Source: Forficula auricularia
Lineage: Eukaryota > Arthropoda > Insecta > Dermaptera > Forficulidae
Length of the DNA: 64,000 bases
Assembly (NCBI GenBank): GCA_024734495.1
Contig: JALMQS010000030.1
Location: forward strand, 6,504,191 to 6,568,190
Reading direction: 5' to 3'
The notes below the pieces were generated by a model that saw nothing but the letters and a program-made list of their open reading frames with translations, did not search any database and was not told the origin of the DNA. Each line of letters opens with the position of its first letter. The stretch's first letter is position 1. Made by a program: the position numbers and the translations under genes. Shown here piece by piece: positions 43,871-54,410 of the stretch.

Positions 43871-46465
43871 ATTTAGTTGTATAACTAGCAGGGGCTCCCC
43901 AATCTTATATTTAATTTTGTGTTAATGAACGTGCTTAATTGTCATTTTGATGAAAAAATAATATGAGTGAAATATTCTACACATATGATCTGTGAGATTC
44001 ATTAGGAGAAGAAGACCAATGTTTCTTAGATAGTGATCAGAGAGGGAAGACATTCGAGATCTAACCATCGCTTATATGATGATGATAGTAGTTGACTAAC
44101 ATTTGTATCTATCATCAGTTGAAAGCTGATTATGGATTTAGAAGCCGAACGTAGAAAATTTTGATTCATTTTAAGAATCTCTCAAATCACCAGTTTTATC
44201 AACAGAGCATTAACAAGAGAATGCATATGCAATAGTTCTATTCAGGATTAGAATGGTCCTCTAAAAATTAAAATTTGTCAAAGTGAACAATAATTTAATT
44301 AGTAATTTTGACAACTATTGGAATTATTATTGAAGCAAACAGACTTTTTATTTGGTGTATTAGAAAGAATAGATCCTAGCATCAGATAACCGTGAGATAG
44401 AACATAGCAAATTCTTGTATAGGTAGCATTAAAAAATAAACCACTTTTGTATTGAAGCTCATTTCAAATACATCAATTAATGTCGAAATTAGATGCTAAA
44501 AGAGTTAAGATGATGTATACTTCATTTTCTGCTCCACTTCCTCTATCAAGTCTGACAACATGCGAAGATATAAATCGTTAGCACCTTCAAGCCTATGGAT
44601 GCGCATCTAATTAACCGTAAGAACTTGGTTTCAAATTGAAAATATCATTACAAACAGTTACAAATGGACGGTAATTTGTAATTGACAGAAGTTTAAAGCT
44701 TCAGAGCGCTTCGGTCGGTGCAAATTCCTTAAATCCCTTCGGGGTGAAACCTTTTATTAAAGGAACTTAGAAGCTGTTTTAAATATATTTATCATCGATC
44801 ATCGATAAAGATCGGACTTTTTATTTGAAACCAACTACACATGAAAAAGTTCATTATGTTCGAAGATATTTTATTCATGCTATCATCATTTACAGATATG
44901 GAATTTAATGAAGACAAAATTTCCCCGAGGCCGACCAATTCGATTTGGTATTGCCATCGAAAACAATTTAACAGTAAAAATGAAATTATAAAAAAATATA
45001 TTAAAAAAAATAAAAAAACACTGGTTTGGACAATTAGTTATTTTGAATAATACCTCGTCTAGTATATGTTTATTTTTTTATTTTAAATTCCTCCAGAATT
45101 TTTTTCCTTCAAATGTTTTTTTCTTGAAGAGAAAAATTGTTAAAGATCGTAATGATGAAAAATTATTTATAGATATCAATCAAATTGAATGATACAAGCA
45201 AAATTACCACTGCTCGTACATTTTAGGATTAAATTTGAATTTCAGAAATCAAATGTCATTCAAATGCTATCATATCCATTAGAGTAAGGTTTCGTAACAA
45301 TAGTATTAAATTTATTTATTTATTGATTAAAGAATACGTTAAATTATTTCACAACTTTTTGGACTAAACAACCCTCGAACGTTTGAGATATATATAAAAA
45401 GAATCATCAAGAAATTTTCAGTCACCAAAATATACATATGTAACTACATATCCATTTGAATTAAGAATTTTGAGTTTTTAGTTGGTTATCCATGTATAGA
45501 AGGTTAGTTCCTCATCATTTCAAGTATAAAATAATATTTTTTTACAGCTATACCGTGAGATAAATTCTACACCTTTATCAGTTGATTGAATACCTAATCA
45601 ATATGTGGCGCTAAGGAGGAAGCTATTTATTATTACATTTAAAAGCAAAAAATCCAACACTAGATAGTATTTAAATTAAAATGAAATAAAACCATTGTTA
45701 ATTAATATTTTGACTAATCCAAAATCTTATTAAAAATATTATCTTATAAATTTTATTGTGGCATAAAAGTCGTTTCCCCTCCAACGGATTTGTAACACTT
45801 TAAAATCAAAAGCAATGTGTAGTTTAGAATAAGCGTTTTGGAGAGTGGAGGATAATTGATTAAGAGATGAACTACAGTTGGAGGGCAAGTCACAAGTAGA
45901 CAATCTTTATTAATATTTTAACTAGATATTTATAAAAAAATTATAACTGTGTCGTAAAAAATTTCTTAAAAATTTAGTCTGAATTACTTTTTATTTTAAT
46001 ATTTGTTTTTATTTATTTTGAGATATACATCAGGTGTCACGAAATATATGGTAAATGTAAATGCCCATAATCCACGTTAATTCAAAAACGTAGTCATAAT
46101 TTTATTTTTTTATTTGTATCACTAGTCAAGAACGCAGAATCGTTCAGTTTGTTCTAGTGCCAAAAAATTTGTATTTTATTTGATCACACACGCTAGATAG
46201 AGATTTACAATTTTTGGATTTAAGGTACTTATCTAAAAATTGGAAAAAAAAATCGAATTCGAATTTTTTAGGAATATAAAAAATTAAATCATTTTGATTT
46301 GGAAATTTTATTATCAAATTAAACACGCACAGTAGACTTTAGCTTGCAAGCCGAGGGTGAGCCGCGACCTAAAATCGTGTACACCTACTTTCACTTCCAC
46401 TTTCCTTTCCAAGTAGAAGACAATAGATGACAATAGATTATCTAATGAATTCTAAATAAATGTCC
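43871..46465. other. Non-coding stretch, nothing recognised
   Basis: A GC-richer patch with CTTCGGTCGG and CCCTTCGGGG lies at 44695-44760. The frame at 44841-45050 (plus) has no motif. A TTTATTTATTTATTGATTAA patch sits near 45311. No exon evidence. Confidence 0.4.
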
Positions 46466-46469
46466 TTTG

Positions 46470-46645
46470 TGAACTCCTGAAGATGGGCTTACACCCCGAA
46501 ATATATATTGAGTCGTGCTAAACAAGCATCTGATCTTTTATTTATGTGAAACCTACCTAGTATTTTATATTTAAATAAATTTTTTAAAAAAAATTTCCTT
46601 TACTTTATTTAATATATTTCACCAAGAACCTACATCATTCTCCCA
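46470..46645 (+). repeat. Repeat end with CTGANGA-hairpin-GAAA motif (family E)
   Basis: CTGAAGA (46477-46483), T, GGG, loop, CCCC, then GAAA (46498-46501) is followed by ATTGAGTCGTGCTAAACAAG and a block ending near 46640 with ACCAAGAACCTACATCATTC. The same sequence occurs twice, in inverted orientation, at 52977-53280. No RT is found. Confidence 0.65.
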
Positions 46646-47374
46646 TAACAAAATCTAAATAATTCCAAAGACGGCGTACACCTAATTCCAATCGCGGTTC
46701 ACTCCTCGTTGCAAGCATTACAAAAAATTAATTATTAATTTTATTAAAAACAAATTTCGTATGAATTGATTTTCTAAAATGAACACCCCTATAATAAATA
46801 TTTGATAATTCTTATTTAATTGATTAAAAAATCTATCTAATAAAAATAAATTCATTGTATATAATTATTTAATTAATCTATCGAAATTTCAAAATTTCGA
46901 AAAAAATAATTAATTCCCTTATTTCATTGAAATATTTTAAAAACAATATTAAAAAATAATAAATTCCCTGAAATGCAATTGGGGTAGAATGTCTCACTAT
47001 ATGGTATAGAAAGAAAAGGGTGCGAAAAATAAGTTTGGGCGCTTCCATAATAATCCCCAAGACTTGTCGAGACAAGTTCATATCCATTGAAGACATTGAA
47101 ACAAGCTCAGACATGAAATAAAGAATTGTCTATTAATCAAGTATAGTATGAGTTTTATCAATATCGTCTACTTCTTCTTAACAGAAATTAACTATTTTAA
47201 ATAAAGTTTTCTAATTAATATAACAAAGAATAATTGCTATATCAATGATAATTGTTTTGAGCGCGCTTGAAAAACATATTTTATCACGAGACTACTGCGG
47301 ATTATGCTATTGAAGTCTGTGGAGTCTTAAGTCTGGACCAAGATTAATTAATTAATTAGAAAAATTTATTTAAG
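46646..47374. other. Non-coding AT-rich stretch, nothing recognised
   Basis: The minus frame at 46878-47114 has no recognised domain. Confidence 0.4.
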
Positions 47375-47465
47375 ATCATTATTTCAAGTTAGAAATATAT
47401 AAGTTCAAATATTATTTTCACTCAATATTTGACGAAAATTCCCTACAGTTGATTCGCGATTGAAT
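47375..47465 (-). repeat. Dispersed repeat family D fragment
   Basis: The reverse complement matches 21780-21870 (GTAGGGAATTTT, AATATTTGAACTTATATATT). Confidence 0.65.
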
Positions 47466-47634
47466 CAAATGTGGAAAATATTCGGTTAACTATTTTAATA
47501 CTAATAATAAAATTGTATGCAAAGTCTATTCTATAGAGTAGAAATATGTTAAAAAATTGCAAAATAAATCTTCATGGTTTCTTTTCTCAATATTCAAATA
47601 AATTTAATGAATTAGAAGTATTATTCTTTATTTA

Positions 47635-47770
47635 TTTATATTAATTCACTAAACAGTTTCGACTACCATTAGTGGGCCATCTTCAGTAGTAAAGAATTTA
47701 TTTTTTAATTAAAATGATCAACTAGTGCAAACCACAACTTTTTAGTGAATTAATTAATATTGATAAATAA
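47635..47770. repeat. Short inverted pair with CTGANGA-GAAA ends
   Basis: The minus end has CTGAAGA (47686-47680) and GAAA (47660-47657) followed by CTGTTTAGTGAATTAA. The plus end (47722-47760) is a decayed mirror image (ATGATCAACTAGTG, then TTTTTAGTGAATTAAT). It is related to 17110-17990 but much shorter, so most of the interior is lost. Confidence 0.55.
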
Positions 47771-48965
47771 ATAATTATTTTTTCAATAATAGAACAAAAA
47801 GCAGTTGAGAATTAATTCAAAGAAATAATAATTATTTTTTATAAATTTTATTAAACCAATTATTTTACATGAATTTATGCATACATTGTTTTTGAGCTTC
47901 GATTCCGGAGATTACTTCTCCACCATCGAGTGTCCTTGATCATCTTTTAGTCCCTGTTTTTAATAAGAGGAAAAAACTAATTAAATAAAAAACCTCTTTT
48001 CCGATAAAAAGAAATACTAATTTATCCAAAGATGTTTAAATAATTTTTAAAAGGAGAAAGGATTTGCGGTAAATATTTCCAGAGATTTAATAAAAAGGTT
48101 AATCGGCTTATAAGAGGTGAGAGGATTCCTTGAAGAAATAGAGTATCTAAAAAGGGTTGTTGTTAAAAGGTCAAAAATGAAAACCCGCAGGGGTTATCCC
48201 AGAATGGGCGTAGGTGGCTATTTAATATCATTATTGTCGCCTGTGGGGCCTATAAAAAAAAACATAATTAAACCTTGCTGAACAAGATAATTTTTCTCCA
48301 GAATCAGTCAACCAAAACAAGAGCATTTCAGCAATTATGAAACGTTTTTGACTGGATCCTACTACATCTGATAAATGTTCATTTTTAGATATAAATATAT
48401 GCGCTTATCTAATTACAGTCTTCCTTGAGTCTTAAGGTCTTTTTGAGAGATCACTTTTGAAGCTTTGATGGTAAACTTTTGTGTTAGAGTATATTTGGTG
48501 AAATTCGGAAATAAACTAAAAATTCCCACATATTTCACAGCGTTTAAGTATCTGATTTTTAAGATGTTCGCATCTGATTTTTAAGATGTATGCAAGTGAT
48601 AATAATCAACTCAGTGTAAGATTTTTATAATAGGCATGAACTGATGAGTTCCATAACAGGATGATGTTTTCAAACCAAAAAGTTGTAAAAATACTAGAAA
48701 TGTTTTTACTTAGTAATTTATAACCCAAAACAAAAGGATGAGCTGTTCTAGTTTGACAAAATTAATTTATTATTTATTACATGGTCTAAAGCAAACAACT
48801 TGTGACTTTATATAATTAAGAGCTGACATTTGGATGATCTATTTAGTCGATTTGTTTGACCTTTGGAAGAAATTTGTAATTATTTTCTTATTTCCTATTT
48901 CCTCTGAGTCCTATAAGCTACAACCTTGAATTAGATCCCTAATAATTTAATTTTCCTAGCTCAAA
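47771..48965. other. Non-coding AT-rich stretch, nothing recognised
   Basis: A short direct repeat (CTGATTTTTAAGATG) occurs at 48552 and 48574. No exon or RNA evidence. Confidence 0.4.
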
Positions 48966-48969
48966 CCGT

Positions 48970-49170
48970 TCCCTTGATAAAAAATTGCTAGATCACCAAC
49001 ATTTCGGGGAGTAACTCTCAATATGTTCAGGGGTACACCCGGGTTCGAGCCTGGCTAGCATATAAAAATTTATTCCGGCTAAAACTCGGCTGCTTTACTA
49101 ACCCTACTAACATTTTACTGATGTGCTGTCTAAATGGACTTTGTTCCCGGTGACAATAAATAAAAAAAAG
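48970..49170 (+). mobile_element. tRNA-derived SINE-like element
   Basis: GGTTCGAGCC at 49042-49051 fits the Pol III B box and sits in a GC-rich head (ACCCGGGTTCGAGCCTGG). A body and an A-rich tail (CAATAAATAAAAAAAAG) follow, near 49153-49169. The A box is not evident, so the head may be incomplete. Confidence 0.5.
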
Positions 49171-49460
49171 TCTCAATATGACTTCATGAATCTGTATTTA
49201 AGCTGATAATCAGCTTTTCATTTATAAAGGACTGACTAATAATTTTCGCTTTCATTGCTTAAATTTCAGTCTATGACGTCATAGAGAGACCTTATACTTT
49301 TATGAAAATCTGGAATGAGAATTCAAAAGTGTATTAAGATTGAAATTTCTGATCGAAAATGCTTATTACAAGAAATAATGATTTTTCTCTAATAATCATT
49401 TAAAAAGTTTAATATACTTTAAAAGAAAAATTATAAATCTTTTAAAGTCAAAACCCTCCA
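49171..49460. other. AT-rich, nothing recognised
   Basis: No features seen. Confidence 0.35.
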
Positions 49461-49729
49461 TTTTAATACCAAAGAAAATGAAATAGAAAAATGCAACGAT
49501 TGATATTTTCAATTATCATTTCCGCTAGATAAAAATGAAATCGAATCAAATTTATAAATGTATCCATTTGTCTCAATTGATACACCGAAGATGAAGAAGA
49601 AAAAAAATTAAAGAATAATTGAAAAAGATGAATCTTGAAATTATTCATTCGAAAGTATTGTAATAGGATCTTGGTGTGATCCTGTACAAGTGTTGGACTG
49701 TATATGTGTTTGTCAGTCTGTAATAGGAA

Positions 49730-49942
49730 TGTTCTGGGTAATTTGAGCTTGAGCGCGTGCAAACTGTGCAGAGAGTGGATGCTGGCTGGACCTTCTTCGG
49801 GCTTGAGGCGATAGGGGGCTTTCAGAGCAGAAGGCCCCGGGGACTTAAAAGAGCCCGTCGAGCTTGTTAGCAACGAGTGGCAGTCCATTAGCCCGAGAGC
49901 TATGGGGCCCACACGTGTGGAAAAATCTGTGTATGTACACAC
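49730..49942 (-). CDS. Candidate coding or first exon, minus strand
   Basis: A GC-rich 210-bp island is open on the minus strand. Within a longer frame (49942-49463) a Met in good context (CTAATGG, 49888) starts MDCHSLLTSSTGSFKSPG, followed by Pro/Ser-rich sequence (LKPEEGPASIHSLHSLH). The GC content falls sharply after about 49730 and the frame then reads AT-driven Phe/Ile/Leu, so any real exon ends near there. A clear donor is not visible. It lies upstream of the exon at 43409-43473 on the same strand and could be a 5' exon. It could equally be promoter CpG sequence. I do not recognise the peptide. Confidence 0.28.
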
Positions 49943-50414
49943 ACCGATATTCAGGGTGTCATCGTGTCAATCAAATCGGAATGATGAAGTTAAGATCAAA
50001 AGAGATGGAGGACGCCGCTGGGGGTTAAGCAAATTTTCACCAAACGCCTTAAAATTCCAATCGGGTACCTACGTATGGTTAGAGTCAAAAACTTGATTTA
50101 TGCGGCGAGAATAGATAATGAAAACATTTAACATAAAATCTTCCTGAAACTGATATTAGTTGTAGTTTGATATTGAATTTTTTATGCGATAGAATGCAAA
50201 AAGGTGTGCAGCTTCTAAAGGTCCCGACAGACCTCTTTTCATTAACAACGCGAAGAGGAGTGATCAAGGGAAAGGGTTGAAAATTGTGAAAAAATCAGGT
50301 AGTGAGTTCACGTGGATAAACGTTTTGGCGAATGAAGTGGATAGACACTTATCCAATTTAACACTCCTTTGATTTATTTATAAACTAGAGGAAATTCTGC
50401 TTTCAGTTAATACA

Positions 50415-50632
50415 TATCTCAACCAAAACATTCTGTGAAAAAACAGGCCAAGTTCGAAAAAATAATAAAATCTAGGTGTAGCCAAGTTAAATTCGCCAAG
50501 AATAATTAAGTTGAGAGATCTACTAGTTCCTCAACTTAATTATTCTTGGCGAATATTAGCTTGGCTTCACACTAGCTTTTACTACTTTTTCGAACTTGGC
50601 CTGTTTTTTCACAGAATATTTTGGTTGAGATA
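50415..50632. mobile_element. 218-bp near-perfect hairpin MITE
   Basis: The two arms of about 105 bp are inverted copies. TATCTCAACCAAAACATTCT pairs with AGAATATTTTGGTTGAGATA, and AACAGGCCAAGTTCGAAAAA pairs with TTTTTCGAACTTGGCCTGTT. The centre is near 50523. Few mismatches imply recent origin or gene conversion between arms. It abuts family A on the right. The superfamily is undetermined because target duplications are unclear. Confidence 0.8.
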
Positions 50633-50639
50633 GCTCTTC

Positions 50640-50830
50640 TTTTTGTAAGCTATGAGAAAGCCCGTTGGTCCAAAGGGCTAGAATTTTTATTTTTGACCCC
50701 CCCCCCATTTTGGCTGGTTACTTTTTGCATTTCTAGCCTTCTAAGGGCCCACAGAATATGTATACAAAATTTGGTTGAGTTTGGTCCAACGGGCAAACAT
50801 TTTCATTTTTGACCCCCCCCCCCATTTCGA
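50640..50830 (-). repeat. Dispersed repeat family A, inverted copy
   Basis: The reverse complement carries two subunits with AATGAAAATGTTTGCCCGTT, CCAAACTCAACCAAATTTTG and TGCAAAAAGTAACCAGCC. Each is bounded by a C-run (about 50698-50707 and 50811-50823), as at 84-345 and 15840-16091. Confidence 0.7.
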
Positions 50831-51429
50831 AGGAGTTGAAAGATAGAAAGTTTGAATTTTTGGAATTTTTCCTTTGTTTGTGTCACAAACAAAAATGAAG
50901 GTATACGAACCGAAGAACCGAGCCGAACTGAATATATCTTAACCGAACCTTACAAGGTTTCCGAGATCATAAATGGAACCTGTTCAAGTTGTTTTTTGAC
51001 AGAGGGAATCTGATCTTCGTTTTAGCCTTTTTTTAGGAGGTGTAGTAGTATAAAGATTAGAAACCGCTGATTTAATGTATCATTTGTTTCATAATCTAAA
51101 TTAAATGAATATATTGTAAAGGAATGTTTCATAGTTGCGTCTACAGGTCGCCGCTATGATATCTCATACTTGAAAACGCTCACGGTGATCGAAAAACCGT
51201 ATAATTGTATTTGGTATATTTGATATTGTTTTTTAATAAATATTTTAAGGAGACAATAATGTTGTTTATTTCAAAAAGTTATATTAAGTTCGAAAGCCAT
51301 TTATGATAAAGAGCTTCAGACTCATGGAGTGTTTTCGTCAAGACTTGTATTCACATGATAATTGTCTATTCTTATTGTCATATTAAAATTATAAATAGTG
51401 TGACAGAGATAAGGACTAAAAAAGTAATT
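50831..51429. other. Non-coding, nothing recognised
   Basis: A GC-richer patch at 51135-51200 (GTCTACAGGTCGCCGCTATG) is too short to assign. Confidence 0.35.
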
Positions 51430-51434
51430 AAAAA

Positions 51435-51874
51435 TTTAAGAATTTGATTCCGGTCTGCAAGATCATTGTAAAGGCGCTTCTTCTTTTTCGCTTGGGTCCA
51501 GTGGTCCTTGACCTGCTTCTGAATCATTCCAGTTCTGTCTCCAGGTTGACCAATGTATGTCTCTTTGATGTGTAGTCTGTTCCGTGAAATCCGAGGCGCT
51601 TCATTGCTTCCGCAATTAGGAATTTTTTACAGAGTGGGGTAGCTAGCTCCATGTCCAACCTCTTTTAGTCGACTTCTACGACAAGCAGGGGATACTGTGG
51701 ACCTATTCTACCCCCGGTCCACAGAGGGGGGGAGAGACAATGTAAATAACATTAATAATAATATTAATTTCTTCACAATAACAAAATACATAAATTTAAT
51801 AATAGAAGGAAATAAGTACACGGACTCTAGTAGTATTCGAACCCACTGCCTACCACTACTAGGCTACCGGTGCC
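51435..51874 (-). mobile_element. tRNA-derived SINE with LINE-like 3' part
   Basis: On the minus strand it starts GGCACCGG, then TAGCCTAGTAGTGG (51866-51853, A-box-like TRGCNNAGYNGG with one extra base) and GGTTCGAATA (51843-51834, B box). An AT-rich interval separates this head from CCCTGCTTGTCGTAGAAGTC, GACTAAAAGAGG and a GC-richer tail with GCGGAAGCAATGAAGCGCC down to about 51435. The two Pol III boxes with correct spacing are direct evidence of a tRNA-derived head. That the 3' part belongs to the same element is inferred. Confidence 0.6.
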
Positions 51875-51964
51875 ATAAATAATAAACGAAGCTAATTACC
51901 CATCCCATTGTGATTATTGATTATTTCTTTTCTTAATTTCCGTTTATAATTTATTACTAACCTC

Positions 51965-52010
51965 AAGGATGTTTCGATCATTAATAAAAACCATCTTCAG
52001 CTTGTTTAAA
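51965..52010 (-). repeat. Isolated CTGANGA-hairpin-GAAA motif
   Basis: On the minus strand CTGAAGA (52000-51994), TGGTT, loop, GATC, GAAAC (51975-51971), ATC. It follows the same plan as the repeat ends elsewhere in the window but in otherwise different sequence. Confidence 0.5.
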
Positions 52011-52800
52011 TAAAACCTGTTCAATAAGTTAACCGATTGTACTTCTTCCACTCCATTGATTGAGAATACAATCCATGCAGAACATTTTCGGTGCCCCCCC
52101 CCCCACCAATTCTTTCTAACTGATTTTAATTTTATTTATTAATTAAAATTGCGAAAGATGAATTAATGGAATCGAAATCGAAATGAACTCTCCTAAAGAG
52201 CGAGCTAATTAATTAATTGCATTGGATTATTAGTTAACAAGATTTATAGGATTGGAACATTTAATTTCACAATAGGAAATATCGTTTATATATTATTAAT
52301 CGTTTTTTTATTTCTTTCTCTTTCTTTCATATTCTATTGAAATGTCGTTGTTTAAATGGAGCTTGATTAATTAAAATAATAAGATGAAGAGTAATTTGTT
52401 AATCATTATTTTTTTATCTTGGACAATAGCCAGTTGACGAGGCTTAGCGATGGTCGCTTTGTCTATCAATATACAAATGAATGCAATAGTATTTATGTAT
52501 GTATGTATATGTGTGCGTGGGAGGGTGGGGCTGCCACTTTGCTTCCAAATCTATTACGCATGATTGGCGCAATCGAAATTCGGGTTTGTTCTAAACATTG
52601 ATGTGTTGTTCTTAATTTTTATATATATACTTAAGTGAGTCAGAGGACAAGTCACTGATTTCTTGAGCCTGATAAAAATTTGCAAACTAATTTTAAAAGA
52701 TCAAATTCAAAGTTAGTATATACCTACTATATGCTTATGTGACATGACACACTATTGAAATAAATTTGATAAAATAAAATTATTTTGGTTCAAGTTCATG
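52011..52800. other. Non-coding; conserved-looking AT words
   Basis: A C-run lies at 52095-52104. TTAATTAATTAATTG occurs at about 52207-52220. Short frames (52419-52601) carry no motif. Confidence 0.35.
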
Positions 52801-52824
52801 ATTAAAATGAATATGAGAATCATC

Positions 52825-52885
52825 ATCGGATTGAGGTAGTCCGAATAAAAGGACGAAACGTTGCGGTCGGAGAATAAAATCATCA
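52825..52885 (+). repeat. Degenerate TGAGG-hairpin-GAAACG motif
   Basis: TTGAGGTA, GTCC, loop, GGAC, then GAAACG (52855-52860), followed by GGAGAATAAAATCATC. The core is altered relative to CTGANGA, but the stem is perfect. Confidence 0.45.
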
Positions 52886-52976
52886 AATTCATGATTATTT
52901 GATCCTTTATATCCTGATTCGCATTTTGATTTTAATAATATAAATATTATATTGTATATTTATTTATTTTTGTTAA

Positions 52977-53285
52977 GGGAGATGTAGGTTCTTGGTGAAA
53001 CATTTTAAATAAAGTAAAGAAATTTTTTAGAAACTTTTTAAAATTTAAAATATAAAATACTAGGTAGGTTTCACATAAATAAAAGATCAGATGCTTGTTT
53101 TTCACGACTCTATATATATTTGGGAGTATAAGCCCATCTACAGGAGTTCTCAAAGGACACAGCTTACTCCCCGAAATATGGTATATATAGAGTCGTGCTA
53201 AACAACCATCTGATCTTTTATTTATGTGAAACCTACTAGTATTTTATATTTTAAATTTTCAAAAATTTTCTTTACTTTATATTTA
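52977..53285. repeat. Family E inverted pair
   Basis: Both halves match 46470-46645: the left half (52977-53148) in inverted orientation, the right half (53149-53285) direct. They meet back to back around CTCAAAGGACA. Shared words are AAAAGATCAGATGCTTGTTT, GAGTCGTGCTAAACAA and TTTATTTATGTGAAACCTAC. The CTGANGA-GAAA motifs at the junction are decayed (CTGTAGA on the minus side). A head-to-head pair of termini is the arrangement expected of Penelope-type LTR-like ends. Confidence 0.7.
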
Positions 53286-54185
53286 TTTACGTAAATTTAC
53301 CTATCATTTTTAGTCCTATGGTGAGATTCACATTTTACAAAAATTTTTGTATTAATGCATTTTGTAAAAATAAGTTGTGTACTACAAAGAATAGATTTAA
53401 GAACGAAAATATTAATAATATATTACAGACAAACAGAGAACTGATGAATACAGCAGCATAGATTGTAGAAACGTTTACCAAGATAGAATTCATAAGAACA
53501 TTCTCTGGGAATAAAATTAAAAGTAAAAAAAACCAAAAGTTAATATAATATAAAATAAATATTAAACTATGAAATGGTTTCTGAGATTGACCTACTTTTG
53601 ATTACATTTATTTTTGATCAATTCCTCGTTATATAAAAGCCAAAGGATAATATAAGTAAAATGGAAATTATAAAATTTGTAAAATATAAAATCTTCAATA
53701 AATTATCCGCCTCTTGTTTATACAAAAACTAAGAATCTGGGATATTTCTGAACTTCAAATAAGAAGTTTTTCAAATACTGTATTTGTGTATGTTTATTAA
53801 AATTCAGAGATTTTAATGCGCGAAGTATCCTGGATTTTTGTGAACAACGTTTTAGATTGCAGATTTGAAACGATTAGACATTTTTCCTGAGATAATCTTC
53901 TCAGATGGCTTCTTTAAATGACTTCACAAGCATTTTAAAATGACTCCAGAATTAGATATCGAAACGTTGTGTCTTCTGAAGAGATTATCTATGTGGCTTC
54001 AGCTGAAACTTCTTTTTTGATCAATGTTTGTGGTATTTAAACTAAATATTGGAACTGCAAAAGATGAAAATATTCTGAAAAGAAATTAAATTATTTTTCT
54101 CATTTCCACTTCGACATCGGCTATTTATTTTGATCATTGTTAAATCCAGGTGGTAAGATAGATCTAAAGAATAAGACAAATTTGA
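53286..54185. other. Non-coding AT-rich stretch, nothing recognised
   Basis: No exon, hairpin or RNA signature. Confidence 0.4.
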
Positions 54186-54189
54186 TTTC

Positions 54190-54410
54190 AAGGCGGCTGT
54201 TTGATTTGTTTATCCAAAACAGATAAGTGAGGTGAGCATGTGGAATAGTTTTGGGCGTGGGTGAGCTTTGGGCAAACTGTGATCTTGTCATCTACTTGGC
54301 AAGACCGGAACTTGGAACTTGGCTCAGTCCGGTCTCAGTGGTTCCGCCTGAGGGCAGCCACGTGCGGGCGCCAGACGCACACCAATACTGAGCTCGCTGG
54401 TGAGTCACTT
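54190..54410 (+). promoter_or_regulatory. CpG-rich island ending at a consensus donor; candidate first exon/promoter
   Basis: A GC-rich block (CACGTGCGGGCGCCAGACGC) ends at GCTCGCTG followed by GTGAGT (donor at 54402). One plus frame is open for about 50 codons up to that donor (includes QWFRLRAATCGRQTHTN) after a TAG at about 54249. No convincing acceptor or start codon opens it, so a non-coding or 5' UTR first exon is as likely. It is on the opposite strand to the exons at 43 and 5 kb. Confidence 0.3.
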
